From: Sinorhizobium fredii USDA 205
Lineage (GTDB): Bacteria; Pseudomonadota; Alphaproteobacteria; Rhizobiales; Rhizobiaceae
DNA: 64,000 bases
NCBI RefSeq assembly: GCF_001461695.1
Contig: NZ_AUTC01000001.1
Span: 186,001 to 250,000 of the forward strand
Reading direction: 5' to 3'
In this document: piece by piece, positions 55,640-64,000 of the stretch
Layout of the letters: each line of letters begins with the position of its first letter
Numbering within the stretch: the stretch's first letter is position 1
The notes under the pieces: generated by a model
What the model was told of the DNA's origin: nothing
Seen by the model: the letters and a program-made list of their open reading frames with translations, nothing else
The model's database searches: none
Made by a program: the position numbers and the translations under genes

Positions 55640-55669
55640 GCGATTGAACATGAGAAAGCACAATCCTTT

Positions 55670-55888
55670 ATGGCGAAAGAAGAAGTCCTCGAATTTCCGG
55701 GCGTGGTCACCGAATTGCTTCCGAACGCGACGTTCCGCGTGAAGCTTGAGAATGACCATGAGATCATCGCCCACACGGCCGGCCGCATGCGCAAGAACCG
55801 CATCCGCGTTCTTGCCGGCGACAAGGTGCTGGTCGAGATGACCCCCTACGACCTGACCAAGGGCCGCATCACCTACCGCTTCAAGTAG
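55670..55888 (+). CDS. infA: Translation initiation factor IF-1
   Basis: 72 residues, [32 protein letters not shown]...[22 protein letters not shown] single OB-fold that binds the 30S A-site. It matches the universal IF-1 sequence along its length. Followed by maf and yacG, the usual alphaproteobacterial order. Confidence 0.98.
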   Translation: MAKEEVLEFPGVVTELLPNATFRVKLENDHEIIAHTAGRMRKNRIRVLAGDKVLVEMTPYDLTKGRITYRFK

Positions 55889-55935
55889 GTCCCTGCCTGG
55901 CGGCGGCAATCTTCAATATTTGACGGCTCGCTTCG

Positions 55936-56556
55936 ATGACAGCCACCCAGAAACTGATATTGGCGTCCGGATCGCCGCGTCGCGTCGAGCTTTTGGCGCA
56001 GGCCGGCATCGAGCCGGCGCGGCTGCTGCCGATGGACCTCGACGAGACGCCCAAGCGCGCCGAGCACCCCCGATCGCTGGCACGCCGGCTTTCCGCCGAG
56101 AAGGCCAAGGCAGCGCTGGCGGCGATCAAGGGGGAGCCCGGCTGGGACGGCAGCTATATTCTCGCGGCCGACACGGTCGTCTGCGTCGGCCGCCGCATCT
56201 TGCCGAAGCCGGAGCTGTTGAGCGAAGCGTCGAGCACGCTCCACCTCCTGTCCGGCCGAAGCCACCGCGTCTATACCGGCATCTGCCTCGTCACGCCGGA
56301 CCGGACGATCCGCCAGAAGGTGGTCGACACGAAGGTCCGCTTCAAGCGCCTTTCCGGCTTGGACATCGAGACCTATCTTGCCTCCGGTCAATGGCGCGGC
56401 AAGGCGGGCGGCTATGGCATCCAGGGCATCGCCGGAAGTTTCGTCGTCAAGCTCGTCGGCTCCTATACCAATGTGGTAGGCTTGCCGCTCTACGAAACCG
56501 TCAATCTCCTCATCGGCGAGGGTTACGACGTCCACGGACGCTGGCTGGAAGGCTAA
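55936..56556 (+). CDS. maf: Maf-family nucleoside triphosphate pyrophosphatase
   Basis: 206 residues. [19 protein letters not shown] is the N-terminal motif; [21 protein letters not shown] (catalytic Asp) and [14 protein letters not shown] follow. It hydrolyses non-canonical or pyrimidine NTPs to monophosphates. Located between infA and yacG. Complete. Confidence 0.96.
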   Translation: MTATQKLILASGSPRRVELLAQAGIEPARLLPMDLDETPKRAEHPRSLARRLSAEKAKAALAAIKGEPGWDGSYILAADTVVCVGRRILPKPELLSEASSTLHLLSGRSHRVYTGICLVTPDRTIRQKVVDTKVRFKRLSGLDIETYLASGQWRGKAGGYGIQGIAGSFVVKLVGSYTNVVGLPLYETVNLLIGEGYDVHGRWLEG

Positions 56557-56562
56557 AGACGA

Positions 56563-56775
56563 GTGAGTGGCGAAGGCAAGAAGAACGGTTCGAACGTCGA
56601 GCCCCTGCGCCCGACGCGGCCCTGCGCGGAATGCGGCCGCCCGTCGGTGCGCGAGCACTATCCCTTCTGCTCCGAGCGCTGCCGCAATGTGGACCTCAAC
56701 CGCTGGCTTTCCGGCTCCTATGCGATCCCCGTCGCCGACGACGAGTCGAAGGCCGACGACGGCGAGGATCGCTAG
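56563..56775 (+). CDS. yacG: DNA gyrase inhibitor YacG
   Basis: 70 residues from GTG 56563, six bases after the maf stop. Four cysteines bind zinc: RPCAECGRP...HYPFCSERCRNVDLNRWLSG. YacG binds GyrB and blocks DNA binding. The acidic tail is typical. Complete. Confidence 0.95.
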   Translation: MSGEGKKNGSNVEPLRPTRPCAECGRPSVREHYPFCSERCRNVDLNRWLSGSYAIPVADDESKADDGEDR

Positions 56776-57058
56776 ACGATCCCAGCTTCGCTGCGGAGCG
56801 GCGCCGACCGGCGCATCGGCAATCCTATCCATCGGCAAATCTGTGCAGTCGCCGCGATCCGACTGGGCCTGGTCTGCGGCGCGATCCTGCTGAATCCCTT
56901 CGCTTTTCACGGCTTTTCCTCGGCTCGCGGATTTCCATCAAAAAAGAGTCATTTGGTGCTGGACACGGCCGAACAAGATGCTATAACCCCGCTCGCTTCC
57001 GGGGCGAACCAAGCGCCCTGGCGGCTTCCAGGCGGAAGCCGCTGCCAAAAGGCAGGAT

Positions 57059-57134
57059 GCCCGGATAGCTCAGTTGGTAGAGCAGCGGATTGAAAATCCG
57101 CGTGTCGGTGGTTCAAATCCGCCTCCGGGCACCA
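57059..57134 (+). tRNA. tRNA-Phe (GAA anticodon)
   Basis: 76 bases including CCA. Acceptor GCCCGGA/TCCGGGC, D-arm GCTC...GAGC, anticodon loop TTGAAAA, T-loop TTCAAAT. The 283 bp between yacG and this gene hold its promoter and nothing else I can identify. Confidence 0.97.
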
Positions 57135-57267
57135 TTCAGTCCAGCCAAACCTGACTCAACCTGTTGGTCTCGGAATAGCCTCGACATTTCCGCGGGTTAG
57201 CCGATATTTCATCGGCTCTGTGGGCCTTTTATCCTAGTTTCGTGCCTCATTCTCTGCTTTTGGGCGC

Positions 57268-57519
57268 CCCGTCTCAGAAGGCCGTTCCCGCCAGCGACAA
57301 TTATTTGCTGGCTGGCAGTTTCCGAGACAAGTTCGCTCTGTCCGCAACGGGATACCAATCCGGCTTTTTCCGGGCGCGTCAGCCGGTCGGCCAGAATGTT
57401 CGAGGCTATCCGCTCCTCCGACCGGGTAGCAACGCGCTGGAGACGACGATCAGGCTCCAGCGATCCCCCTGCGCCTCGAGAACCAGATTGATCGGGCCGC
57501 CCGAGCGTGGGGCATTCAT
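57268..57519 (-). pseudogene. HxlR-family regulator, frameshifted remnant
   Basis: From ATG 57519: MNAPRSGGPINLVLEAQGDRWSLIVV, the exact start expected of an HxlR winged-helix regulator (RSGCPINLTLEALGDRWSLIV). The frame stops shortly after, at GRRSG. A second frame supplies TRSEERIASNILADRL and AGLVSR, the recognition region. The wing helix stretch between is partly lost and the conserved Cys is Gly, so the gene is dead. It is divergent from the RibD-like gene with a perfect palindrome between them, the usual arrangement of HxlR with its target. Confidence 0.75.
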
Positions 57520-57570
57520 GTGCACTCCCAAACCAATTGTGATATGAGATCAGTCGATCTAACTTACAAT

Positions 57571-57589
57571 TGATTGCGTAATGCAATCA
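57571..57589. promoter_or_regulatory. Palindrome, likely former HxlR operator
   Basis: TGATTGC-GTAAT-GCAATCA, perfect 7-bp arms, in the 103-bp gap between the HxlR remnant and the RibD-like gene. Size and place suit a winged-helix dimer. Confidence 0.55.
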
Positions 57590-57622
57590 GACCCGCGAGG
57601 ATGTGACATTTAGGGAAACGAA

Positions 57623-58159
57623 GTGGGTATGGCTAAGCTCGTGTTCGGAATGAACCAGTCCCTGGACGGCTACGTCGATCATATGGCGTTTGCGCCAAGC
57701 CCCACACTCTTCCGCCACTTCATCGAGGAGGCTCAGGCGCAGGCGGGCAGTGTGTACGGTCGCCTAATGTATGAGGTCATGCGTTACTGGGACGACGACC
57801 ATCCTGAATGGGATGCTGAGCAATATGCCTTCGCGGCGGCGTGGCGGAACCAGCCGAAATGGGTCGTCTCGCGCTCGTTGAAGTCTGTCGGCCCCAACGC
57901 CAGGCTTGTTGAGGGCGATCTTGAGGGCGCGATCCGCGCGTTGAAGGCCGAGCGCGACGGGGAGATCGAAGTTGCTGGCCCGGACTTGGCGCAAAGCCTC
58001 ACCGAACTTGGTTTGATCGATGAATATCGAATCTACCTGCACCCCGTCGTGCTTGGTCACGGCAAGCCATATTTCGCCGGACCTCGGCCGCCGCTCCGCC
58101 TTGTGACTAATGATCGGATTGGCGAGGATGTCATCAGGTTGACCTACGTTCCTGCTTAA
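57623..58159 (+). CDS. RibD C-terminal/dihydrofolate-reductase-like protein
   Basis: 178 residues from GTG 57623 (AGGGAA upstream; ATG 57629 also possible). MAKLVFGMNQSLDGYVD is the DHFR-like start, SVYGRLMYEVMRYW follows, and VAGPDLAQSLTELGLIDEYRIYLHPVVLGHGKPYF is the NADPH-binding C-terminal motif of RibD_C. Such proteins are NADPH reductases of unknown substrate, commonly controlled by an adjacent HxlR or ArsR regulator. Confidence 0.88.
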   Translation: MGMAKLVFGMNQSLDGYVDHMAFAPSPTLFRHFIEEAQAQAGSVYGRLMYEVMRYWDDDHPEWDAEQYAFAAAWRNQPKWVVSRSLKSVGPNARLVEGDLEGAIRALKAERDGEIEVAGPDLAQSLTELGLIDEYRIYLHPVVLGHGKPYFAGPRPPLRLVTNDRIGEDVIRLTYVPA

Positions 58160-58363
58160 TCTCGCGACTCGCCGGATGGAACTCGCCCCTGACGTCTGGT
58201 CTTGGGTTAGGCCCAAGCGACGGAAACGGCCCGCTTTGGTGGCAGACCCCGACGATGTGGTGCGTGGATAAAGGGCAGCTATCCCCCGCCTCCTTCCGGA
58301 ACCTGTCGGTCGGTAAACCGCCCCAGATCGGTTCTGGAAGCAGACGTCCCCTCGATGGAAAGG

Positions 58364-58738
58364 TTAGACCTCGGGTTCGTGGCAAACCACTTCGATGTTG
58401 TGCCCGTCCGGACCAATGACGAAAGCTGCATAGTAGTTCGCGTGGTAGTGCGGACGCAGACCAGGCGGACCATTGTCTTTGCCACCCGCCTCCAGAGCCG
58501 CGCGATAGAAAGCTTCGACTTGCTGGCGATTCTCGGCCGTGAACGCCAAGTGAAGATGCGCCGGCTTCTCCTCGGTTTGGTACAGGCACAATGAAGTCTT
58601 TCCCTTTGGACTAAGCTCGACGCCGTAGGTCGGCGGCCCCTCCGAGACGACGGCTACGCCAAGCGGTTCGAGGGTCTTGAGGAAAAACGCCTTGCTTGCT
58701 GCATAGTCGCTCACTCCGAATTTGACGTGGTCAAACAT
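58364..58738 (-). CDS. VOC-family (glyoxalase/bleomycin-resistance-like) protein
   Basis: 124 residues. MFDHVKFGVSDYAASKAFF is the N-terminal beta-alpha unit; LHLAFTAENRQQVEAFYRAALEAGG and PGLRPHYHANYYAAFVIGPDGHNIEVVCH complete the fold, with metal ligands His in FDHV and HLAF, and Glu in NIEVV. The open frame starts further upstream at 58906, but GGAGA before ATG 58738 and the family start decide it. Reaction unknown; many relatives are dioxygenases or lyases. Confidence 0.9.
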   Translation of the reverse strand: MFDHVKFGVSDYAASKAFFLKTLEPLGVAVVSEGPPTYGVELSPKGKTSLCLYQTEEKPAHLHLAFTAENRQQVEAFYRAALEAGGKDNGPPGLRPHYHANYYAAFVIGPDGHNIEVVCHEPEV

Positions 58739-58905
58739 GAGTTCTCCTGCAGTGTGTGGGCCTATCTGACGGAGAGGCAACGGGAGCGTGCCGCCTGCTG
58801 CGCAGCTCGCAATGTCTGCTTGCACGCATTGCAGGGAGGTCTCGTTCCGTGCTGCTTCGCCTAACGTATTGTCGGAAACGGTGGACAGCAGACGCTTGAG
58901 CGACA

Positions 58906-58936
58906 CTACAGCGCCGCGCGTCCAATCGGACGCGCC
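58906..58936. repeat. Fragment of the palindromic repeat seen at 3274
   Basis: CTACAGCGCC leads into GCGCGTCC-AATC-GGACGCGC, a perfect 8-bp hairpin. It equals the left half of the 3274-3377 element but lacks the CGCTGTAG arm. It lies 23 bp after the LysR stop codon and may act as its terminator. Confidence 0.65.
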
Positions 58937-58958
58937 AAGGTTACATCAAAAAGGAAGG

Positions 58959-59870
58959 TCACGCCTGCGAGATTTCCCGAACCACGCGGCGAAGCCATTG
59001 GTGACCAGGATCGGCGTCATGACGCGCATGCCACGCCTGAACGACCCGAAACGGCGGAATATCAATCGGAGGCGGGAAGAACCGAAGCGGCAGCCGACTG
59101 GGCATCGGCTCGAAAAGGCGGCGCGGTTCCGTTGCCACGAGGTCCGAGGAGTCGACCAGAAATGGTGCCATCAGGAAGTGGCTGACGGTGACAGCGACTT
59201 TTCTCTTCAATCCACGCTCCGCCAGGACAGCATCGACGTAACCGTGCGGATTGCCCCGCGTCGATACCTGGAGATGGCGAAGCGATAGATAGCGGTCGAG
59301 ATCGAGGGGATCGGCAAGGGCAGGGTGATCGCCCCGGCCGGCGCAGACGAAATCCTCCTCATAGAGCAGTTCCTCGCGTAGGTGAGACGGCGGCCCGGGA
59401 AAGTTGCCGGCAATCAGTTCGACTGTTCCTTCTTCCAGCATCGCGAGGCCAACGCCGTGGCTGGTGTTGCGGATCACCAGCGATATGTTCGGCGCTGCGC
59501 GTTCCAGGCGCGCTGTCAGCCGAGGCAAGAGCACGAAGGCCGCATAGTCGGAGAGGCCAAGCACGAACTGGCGGGTGCTCTCTTCTGGTTCGAAGGCCCG
59601 GCCACCACGCAGCACGACCTCGACCTGTTCGAGGATCGACCGGATAGCCGGAGCGGCGTCCAGAGCGACCGGCGTCGCAACCATGCCGCGCGGCGAGCGG
59701 ACGAAAAGGGGATCTCCGAACAGGGCGCGAAGCCGATTGAGCGCGTGACTGACCGCCGGCTGAGTGAGCCCGATCCGTTCGGCGGCGCGGGTCGCATGCC
59801 CTTCGGCCACGAGGGCGTCGAACACAACCAAGAGGTTGAGATCGATGCTGGCGATATTAACTGCTTTCAT
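58959..59870 (-). CDS. LysR-family transcriptional regulator
   Basis: 303 residues. HTH at the N-terminus: DLNLLVVFDALVAEGHATRAAERIGLTQPAVSHALNRLR. The effector domain (~90-300) has FVLGLSDYAAFVLLPRLTARL and resembles the NodD/NahR/SyrM branch (LRHLQVSTRGNPHGYVDAVLAERG). It is divergent from the Tat-exported CMD-domain gene across a 120-bp AT-richer gap (59871-59990), so it most likely activates that gene in response to a small aromatic or similar ligand. Confidence 0.93.
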   Translation of the reverse strand: MKAVNIASIDLNLLVVFDALVAEGHATRAAERIGLTQPAVSHALNRLRALFGDPLFVRSPRGMVATPVALDAAPAIRSILEQVEVVLRGGRAFEPEESTRQFVLGLSDYAAFVLLPRLTARLERAAPNISLVIRNTSHGVGLAMLEEGTVELIAGNFPGPPSHLREELLYEEDFVCAGRGDHPALADPLDLDRYLSLRHLQVSTRGNPHGYVDAVLAERGLKRKVAVTVSHFLMAPFLVDSSDLVATEPRRLFEPMPSRLPLRFFPPPIDIPPFRVVQAWHARHDADPGHQWLRRVVREISQA

Positions 59871-59990
59871 GAAGGCGATACTAATTATTCATTGGATTTA
59901 TCGCAACCGCTCCGCCTTCAATCGTCGTGTTCCTCCGGCCATCACGTCAGCCGCCGTAGGCACGGTAAATCGAGACAGAAGAAGGACCTC

Positions 59991-61355
59991 ATGAAGATGA
60001 GCAAAGATTGGAACGGTGCCAAGTCTTCTGGCGGCGGCACAAGAGATCAGGACCGACGAACCATGCTCAAAACATCCGTAGGCCTGGCAGCCGCCGCCGC
60101 TCTTGGCAGTTCCGCTGCCGCCCAAACGACCGGTGCGCCAGGCAATGATCGCCGCGCAAGGGGTCTTGAAGCCCTCAGGGCCGTTGGCGGTGGGGATTTC
60201 AGCCAGACGCTGGATCCGCTTTCGCCGGACCTCTCCCGGCTTCTCATCGAAGACGCCTATGGCGACGTGATGGCCCGCCCTGGTCTTTCCCAGAAGACAC
60301 GCGAGCTTATAAGTGTCGCCGTCATTACTGTTCTCGGCACGGCGCGTCCGGCCCTTCGCTTTCACATCGGCGGTATGCTGGAAACCGGCTGGAGCCCGCG
60401 CGAGATCGTCGAAACCCTGCTCCATGCTGTCATTTATGGCGGCTTTCCTTTCGCCCAGGACGCCGTGCTTCTTGCCCGTGAAGTGTTCGCCGAGCGCGGC
60501 ATCACCGTCGGAACGGGCACGGGTCGGCCGGAGGGCGATGACTGGACGCTCGGAGTCCAGCAATTGCTCATGACGGGCGGGGATGACGCCGGCGCTTTCG
60601 CCCGCCGGGTGATCGACGGGAGCGGTCCATCGCCCGATCTCGATCGGCTGACAATCGAATTCGCCCACGGTGAGATCTGGAACCGACCCGGGCTCGCCCT
60701 CAAGGACCGCGAGCTGGCGACGCTCGCCATGGTCATTGCGATCGGTAACCTCGACAGCACGGTTCGCTTTCACCTCGAGGCGTGTTTGCGCACGGGCTGG
60801 ACGCGTGCCGAGATCATCGAGTTGCTGATACAGATGACGGTCTATGTCGGTTGGCCGAAGGCGTTGATGGCGGTAGGACCCGCGCTCGCCGTATTCGCAG
60901 AGGTGGAAAAGCCGGGCGGCCTGGCTGCGCCGTCCAGCGCCGGCGAGGCAATTGCCGGACAGCGCACACAGGCAGAAACGGACGACGCCCGCTTCAATCG
61001 GGGCGTCGCAGCGATGGGAGAGATCAGCCAGGCGTCGGGCGAGGCCGTGGTCAACGCGTTCCAAGACATTGCCCCCGATCTCGGCCGCTATATCCTCGAG
61101 TTCTCCTACGGCGACGTGTTCTCGAGGCCAGGTCTCGATCTCAAATCGCGCGAATTGGCCGCGGTGGCCGCCCTTACGACACGTGGAACGAACGCGGATG
61201 AAACGCCGCTGAAGGTTCATGTCGAAGCCGCACTGAACACTGGAGCGACAAAAGAGGAGGTGACCGAAGCTATCCTCCACATGCTTCCCTATGCCGGCTT
61301 CAGCCGCGTGCAGTCTGCCATGGCGCTGGCAAGCCGGGTCTTTTCCCAACCCTAG
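59991..61355 (+). CDS. Tat-exported protein with three carboxymuconolactone-decarboxylase domains
   Basis: 454 residues from ATG 59991 (GAAGGA upstream). The N-terminus has a twin-arginine signal (DRRTMLKTSVGLAAAAALGSSAAAQ), so the protein is likely exported folded. Three CMD repeats follow: ~60-165 (YGDVMARPGLSQKTRELISVAVI), ~190-300 (HGEIWNRPGLALKDRELATLAMV) and ~340-450 (YGDVFSRPGLDLKSRELAAVAAL). Each has the RF/KVH-x-x-x-x-L-x-T-G segment with the conserved His, but none has the CxxC of AhpD. So it is not an alkylhydroperoxidase, and may be a decarboxylase, lactonase or binding protein. Three tandem domains are unusual; most family members have one or two. Confidence 0.85.
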   Translation: MKMSKDWNGAKSSGGGTRDQDRRTMLKTSVGLAAAAALGSSAAAQTTGAPGNDRRARGLEALRAVGGGDFSQTLDPLSPDLSRLLIEDAYGDVMARPGLSQKTRELISVAVITVLGTARPALRFHIGGMLETGWSPREIVETLLHAVIYGGFPFAQDAVLLAREVFAERGITVGTGTGRPEGDDWTLGVQQLLMTGGDDAGAFARRVIDGSGPSPDLDRLTIEFAHGEIWNRPGLALKDRELATLAMVIAIGNLDSTVRFHLEACLRTGWTRAEIIELLIQMTVYVGWPKALMAVGPALAVFAEVEKPGGLAAPSSAGEAIAGQRTQAETDDARFNRGVAAMGEISQASGEAVVNAFQDIAPDLGRYILEFSYGDVFSRPGLDLKSRELAAVAALTTRGTNADETPLKVHVEAALNTGATKEEVTEAILHMLPYAGFSRVQSAMALASRVFSQP

Positions 61356-61710
61356 AAAAGATCAGCCGGACACCCGGGCGAGTTTAAGATGCGAACCGCT
61401 CGCCTGTGTGACCGGCTCTGGTACCCGGAGAATGTTGAATGCCGTCGCAACTCGATGAGACGGTGCAAAACGTTCGCGGGCCGCGGGTCTAGCCGGAGCG
61501 GGCCTGCACTGGTGCTGCTCACGGTCGGCCGCGGTCTTCCTTCTCGAGGCACCGGCTTGAGGGATCTCTCGTGATGCTGGAATTGCAAACGGCCCCGCCT
61601 TTGGTTGAGGTGAGGCCGTAAACTCGATCAATCAGGTTTCAGGTTATACACAGTTGTCCCGGCTGGTCAGCGTGCCGATGCCGGGGGAAGGTCCCCCGGC
61701 ATCGGAGCCG
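61356..61710. other. Intergenic region with strong hairpin
   Basis: 355 bp between convergent genes. Only clear element: CCGATGCCGGGGG (61675-61687) and its 13-bp perfect complement (61693-61705) around five bases, ending five bases from the stop codon of the repeat protein. It is a likely shared terminator although it lacks a U-tract. Small open frames on both strands here look like chance. Confidence 0.6.
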
Positions 61711-64000
61711 TTAGATGGCCTGGTAGGCCGCGATGATCGCCTCCACCTGCGAGCCGTCCAGGGCTTCCACCTGCGTTGTCGTGACGGCCAGCAGTTGGTC
61801 GCTCGACAGGCTCATGATGTCGTCCGTGGACAGGCCGGCGAGCGCGGTCGTGCTGATCGCGGCGATGTCGGCGGTCGAGAAGGTCGCGATGTCATCGGTA
61901 GACAGGGCCGCGATGTCGGCAGAGTCCAGTGCAGCGACCTGAGCCGAACTCAGCGCCTCGACCTGGTCGGTGGAGAGCGCGTCGATCTGGTCGGAGCTCA
62001 GGGCGCCGATGATCTTCGTGCTCAGGGCTGCGACCTGGTCGGTGGTGAGCGCCGCGACATTGTCCGTGCTGAGCGCGGTCAGTTGCGTCGAGGTCAGGGC
62101 TCCGATCTGGGCCGAGGTGAGTGCTGCGACCTGGTCCGACGTGAGCGCCCCGATCTGGGCGGTGGAGAGTGCTGCGACCTGCGTGGTCTTCAGCGCCGCT
62201 GCCTGATCGGTGGACAGTTCCGCGAGATTGTCGGTGGAAAGACCCGTCAGCGCGGTGACCGTGATCGCCGCGATGTCGGCGGTCGAGAAGGTCGCGAGAT
62301 CCTCGGAGGCCAAGGCTGCGAGTTGCGCCGACCCGAGCGCGGCCACTTGTGCCGTGGTCAGAGCCTCAGCCTGGTCAGAACTCAGCGCTTCGATCTGCGT
62401 CGAAGTCAGAGCGGCGACCGTCTTCGAATTCAGCGCCGCGACCTGATCGGTGGAGAGCGCCGCGATATTGTCGGTGGAGATCACCGCAATCTGCGTGGAG
62501 CTCAGGGTTCCGACCTGAGACGTGGTGAGCGCAGTCACCTGATCCGAGGTGAGGGAGGCGATCTGGGCGGTCGAGAGCGCTGCAATCTGAGCGGTCTTCA
62601 GGGCTGCGGCCTGATCGGTCGACAGCGCCGCGACATTGTCGGTGCTGAGACCCAACAGGGCGGTCGCGGTGATTGCCGCGATCTCCGCAGTCGAGAAGGT
62701 TGCGATGTCCTCGGAAGCCAGCGCCGCAATGTCGGCCGAGTCGAGCGCCGCGATCTGGGCGGAGGTCAGCGCCTCGGCCTGATCGGAGCTCAGCGCTTCG
62801 ATCTGTGCCGAGCTCAGCGCTGCGACCGTCTTCGAGTTGAGCGCCGCGACCTGGTCGGTGGAGAGTGCCGCGACATTGTCGGTCGAGAGCGCCGATATCT
62901 GCGTCGAGGTCAGGGCTCCGACCTGCGACGAGGTGAGCGCCACGACCTGGTCCGAGGTGAGCGCCGCGATCTGGGCGGTCTTCAGCGCCACGACCTGCGT
63001 GGTCTTCAGCGCTGCGGCCTGATCGGTGGAAAGCGCCGCGACGTTGTCGGTGCTGAGACCCGCCAGCGCCGTGACCGTGATCGCCGCGATGTCGGCGGTC
63101 GAGAAGGTGGCGATGTCCTCCGAGGCAAGAGCTCCAATCTGCGCCGAGGTCAGCGACGCCACTTGCGCCGTGGTCAGAGCCTCGGCCTGATCGGAGGTGA
63201 GCGCCTCGATCTGCGCCGAAGTAAGGGCGGCGACGCTCTTCGAGTTGAGCGCGGCGACCTGGTCGGTGGAGAGCGCCGCCACATTGTCGGTCGAGAGCGC
63301 CTTTACCTGGGTCGAGGTCAGAGCTCCGACCTGGGACGAGGTCAGCGCCACGACCTGGTCCGAAGTCAGCGCCCCGATCTGGGCGGTGGAGAGTGCCGCG
63401 ACCTGGGTGGTCTTCAGCGCCGCTGCCTGGTCGGTGGAGAGCGCCGCGAGGTTGTCGGTGGAGAGACCGACGAGCGCCGTGACCGTGATTGCCGCGATGT
63501 CGGCCGTCGAGAAGGTCGCGAGATCCTCCGAAGCGAAGGCGGCGAGCTGCATCGAGCCGAGCGCGGCCACTTGTGCCGTGGTCAGAGCCTCAGCCTGATC
63601 GGAGCTGAGCGCGTCGATCTGCGTCGAGCTCAGAGCGGCGACCGTCTTCGAGTTCAAAGCGGCGACCTGATCGGTGGAGAGTGCGGCGACATTGTCGGTG
63701 GAGAGCACCGAAATCTGCGTCGAACTCAGGGCTCCGACCTGCGACGAGGTGAGCGCCACGATCTGATCCGAGGTGAGGGCGGCGATCTGGGCCGTCTTCA
63801 GCGCAGCGATCTGAGTGGTCTTCAGCGCTGCGGCCTGGTCGGTCGACAGAGCCGCGACGTTATCCGTCGAGAGGCCCGCCAGCGCTGCGACCGTGATGGC
63901 CGCGATGTCGGCGGTCGAGAAGGTCGCGATATCTTCCGAGGCCAGGGCACCCAGCTGTGCCATGGTCAGAGCGGCGACCTGCGCCGAGGTCAGCGCTTCG
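61711..64000 (-). CDS. Giant octapeptide-repeat protein (5' end outside window)
   Basis: More than 760 residues visible, almost entirely repeats of eight residues with the form A-L-[ST]-[ST]-x-Q-[VI]-x (for example ALSTDQVA, ALTSAQIG). Seventeen octads make a 136-residue module that repeats exactly every 408 bp, marked by GLSTDN once per module. The frame is open to the right window edge with repeats continuing past the ATG at 63963, so the true start lies beyond 64000. The C-terminus breaks the pattern: TTTQVEALDGSQVEAIIAAYQAI. No Cys, no charged clusters, Asp and Glu sparse. S/T-x-x-Q suggests short capped helices, so a solenoid is likely; secretion or surface location is a guess. I know no defined function. 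Confidence 0.85.
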   Translation of the reverse strand, partial: EALTSAQVAALTMAQLGALASEDIATFSTADIAAITVAALAGLSTDNVAALSTDQAAALKTTQIAALKTAQIAALTSDQIVALTSSQVGALSSTQISVLSTDNVAALSTDQVAALNSKTVAALSSTQIDALSSDQAEALTTAQVAALGSMQLAAFASEDLATFSTADIAAITVTALVGLSTDNLAALSTDQAAALKTTQVAALSTAQIGALTSDQVVALTSSQVGALTSTQVKALSTDNVAALSTDQVAALNSKSVAALTSAQIEALTSDQAEALTTAQVASLTSAQIGALASEDIATFSTADIAAITVTALAGLSTDNVAALSTDQAAALKTTQVVALKTAQIAALTSDQVVALTSSQVGALTSTQISALSTDNVAALSTDQVAALNSKTVAALSSAQIEALSSDQAEALTSAQIAALDSADIAALASEDIATFSTAEIAAITATALLGLSTDNVAALSTDQAAALKTAQIAALSTAQIASLTSDQVTALTTSQVGTLSSTQIAVISTDNIAALSTDQVAALNSKTVAALTSTQIEALSSDQAEALTTAQVAALGSAQLAALASEDLATFSTADIAAITVTALTGLSTDNLAELSTDQAAALKTTQVAALSTAQIGALTSDQVAALTSAQIGALTSTQLTALSTDNVAALTTDQVAALSTKIIGALSSDQIDALSTDQVEALSSAQVAALDSADIAALSTDDIATFSTADIAAISTTALAGLSTDDIMSLSSDQLLAVTTTQVEALDGSQVEAIIAAYQAI
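61831..63876. repeat. 408-bp tandem repeat array
   Basis: The DNA encoding GLSTD (rc ggcctgtc-type, g-a-g-a-c-c on the plus strand) recurs with its last bases at 61836, 62244, 62652, 63060, 63468 and 63876, exactly 408 bp apart each time. Five full periods are visible and the array continues beyond the window. Copies differ mostly at synonymous or conservative positions, which suggests expansion by unequal crossing-over with later drift. It is coding DNA, not CRISPR. Confidence 0.93.

Noticed and set aside
59898..61349. 483-codon minus-strand frame
   Set aside because: Antisense of the CMD-domain gene, which has a Tat signal, ribosome site and three recognisable domains.
61711..64000. Possible CRISPR or satellite DNA
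   Set aside because: Repeats are 408 bp, in frame and translate as one continuous octapeptide pattern; there are no spacers.

Overview
The window is GC-rich alphaproteobacterial chromosome and most resembles Sinorhizobium/Ensifer. The reasons are a complete rkp-type capsular (K-antigen) locus in rhizobial order (kpsF, rkpJ, rkpI, rkpH, rkpG, rkpA, divergent rkpU), a SecDF fusion, UPF0262 beside hisD, and several rhizobial palindromic intergenic repeats. Assignments rest on sequence motifs and remembered family features; no database search was run.

Layout. 1-5012: an arginine-type amino-acid ABC transporter (partial) divergent from a TetR/BetI regulator and an AruH/AruI-like pair, which fits the arginine transaminase pathway. 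5681-8215: secDF. 9230-24730: the K-antigen locus. It holds arabinose-5-phosphate isomerase KpsF, a frameshifted rkpJ, rkpI, rkpH, rkpG, a 2500-residue reducing polyketide synthase RkpA and the divergent export lipoprotein RkpU. 24962-26932: pncA and pncB (NAD salvage). 26959-27111: a strong small-RNA candidate on the minus strand. 27966-30230: a class A penicillin-binding protein. 30243-32764: a decayed zone with a PBP fragment, a broken M50 protease and an LD-carboxypeptidase cut off at an attachment site.

32765-50566 is a genomic island of about 17.8 kb inserted at the 3' end of tRNA-Thr(GGT), bounded by perfect 31-bp repeats, with its tyrosine integrase beside the intact tRNA. It carries a type I restriction-modification operon with a YgjP-like metallopeptidase, and a three-gene cassette on the other strand (AAA+ ATPase, nucleoside-deoxyribosyltransferase-like protein, ATP-grasp/PEP-synthase-like protein). 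I do not recognise that cassette; it is the best candidate for an undescribed system. The island also holds a serine resolvase, an unexplained structured leader, a zinc-finger protein, a ParB-like protein, an RNase HI and a GNAT protein.

Right of the island, ordinary chromosome resumes: murA, DUF2948, hisD, UPF0262, a low-molecular-weight phosphatase, infA, maf, yacG and tRNA-Phe. Then come a decayed HxlR regulator beside a RibD-like reductase, a VOC protein, and a LysR regulator divergent from a Tat-exported protein with three carboxymuconolactone-decarboxylase domains. The window ends inside a very large octapeptide-repeat protein built from exact 408-bp tandem modules.
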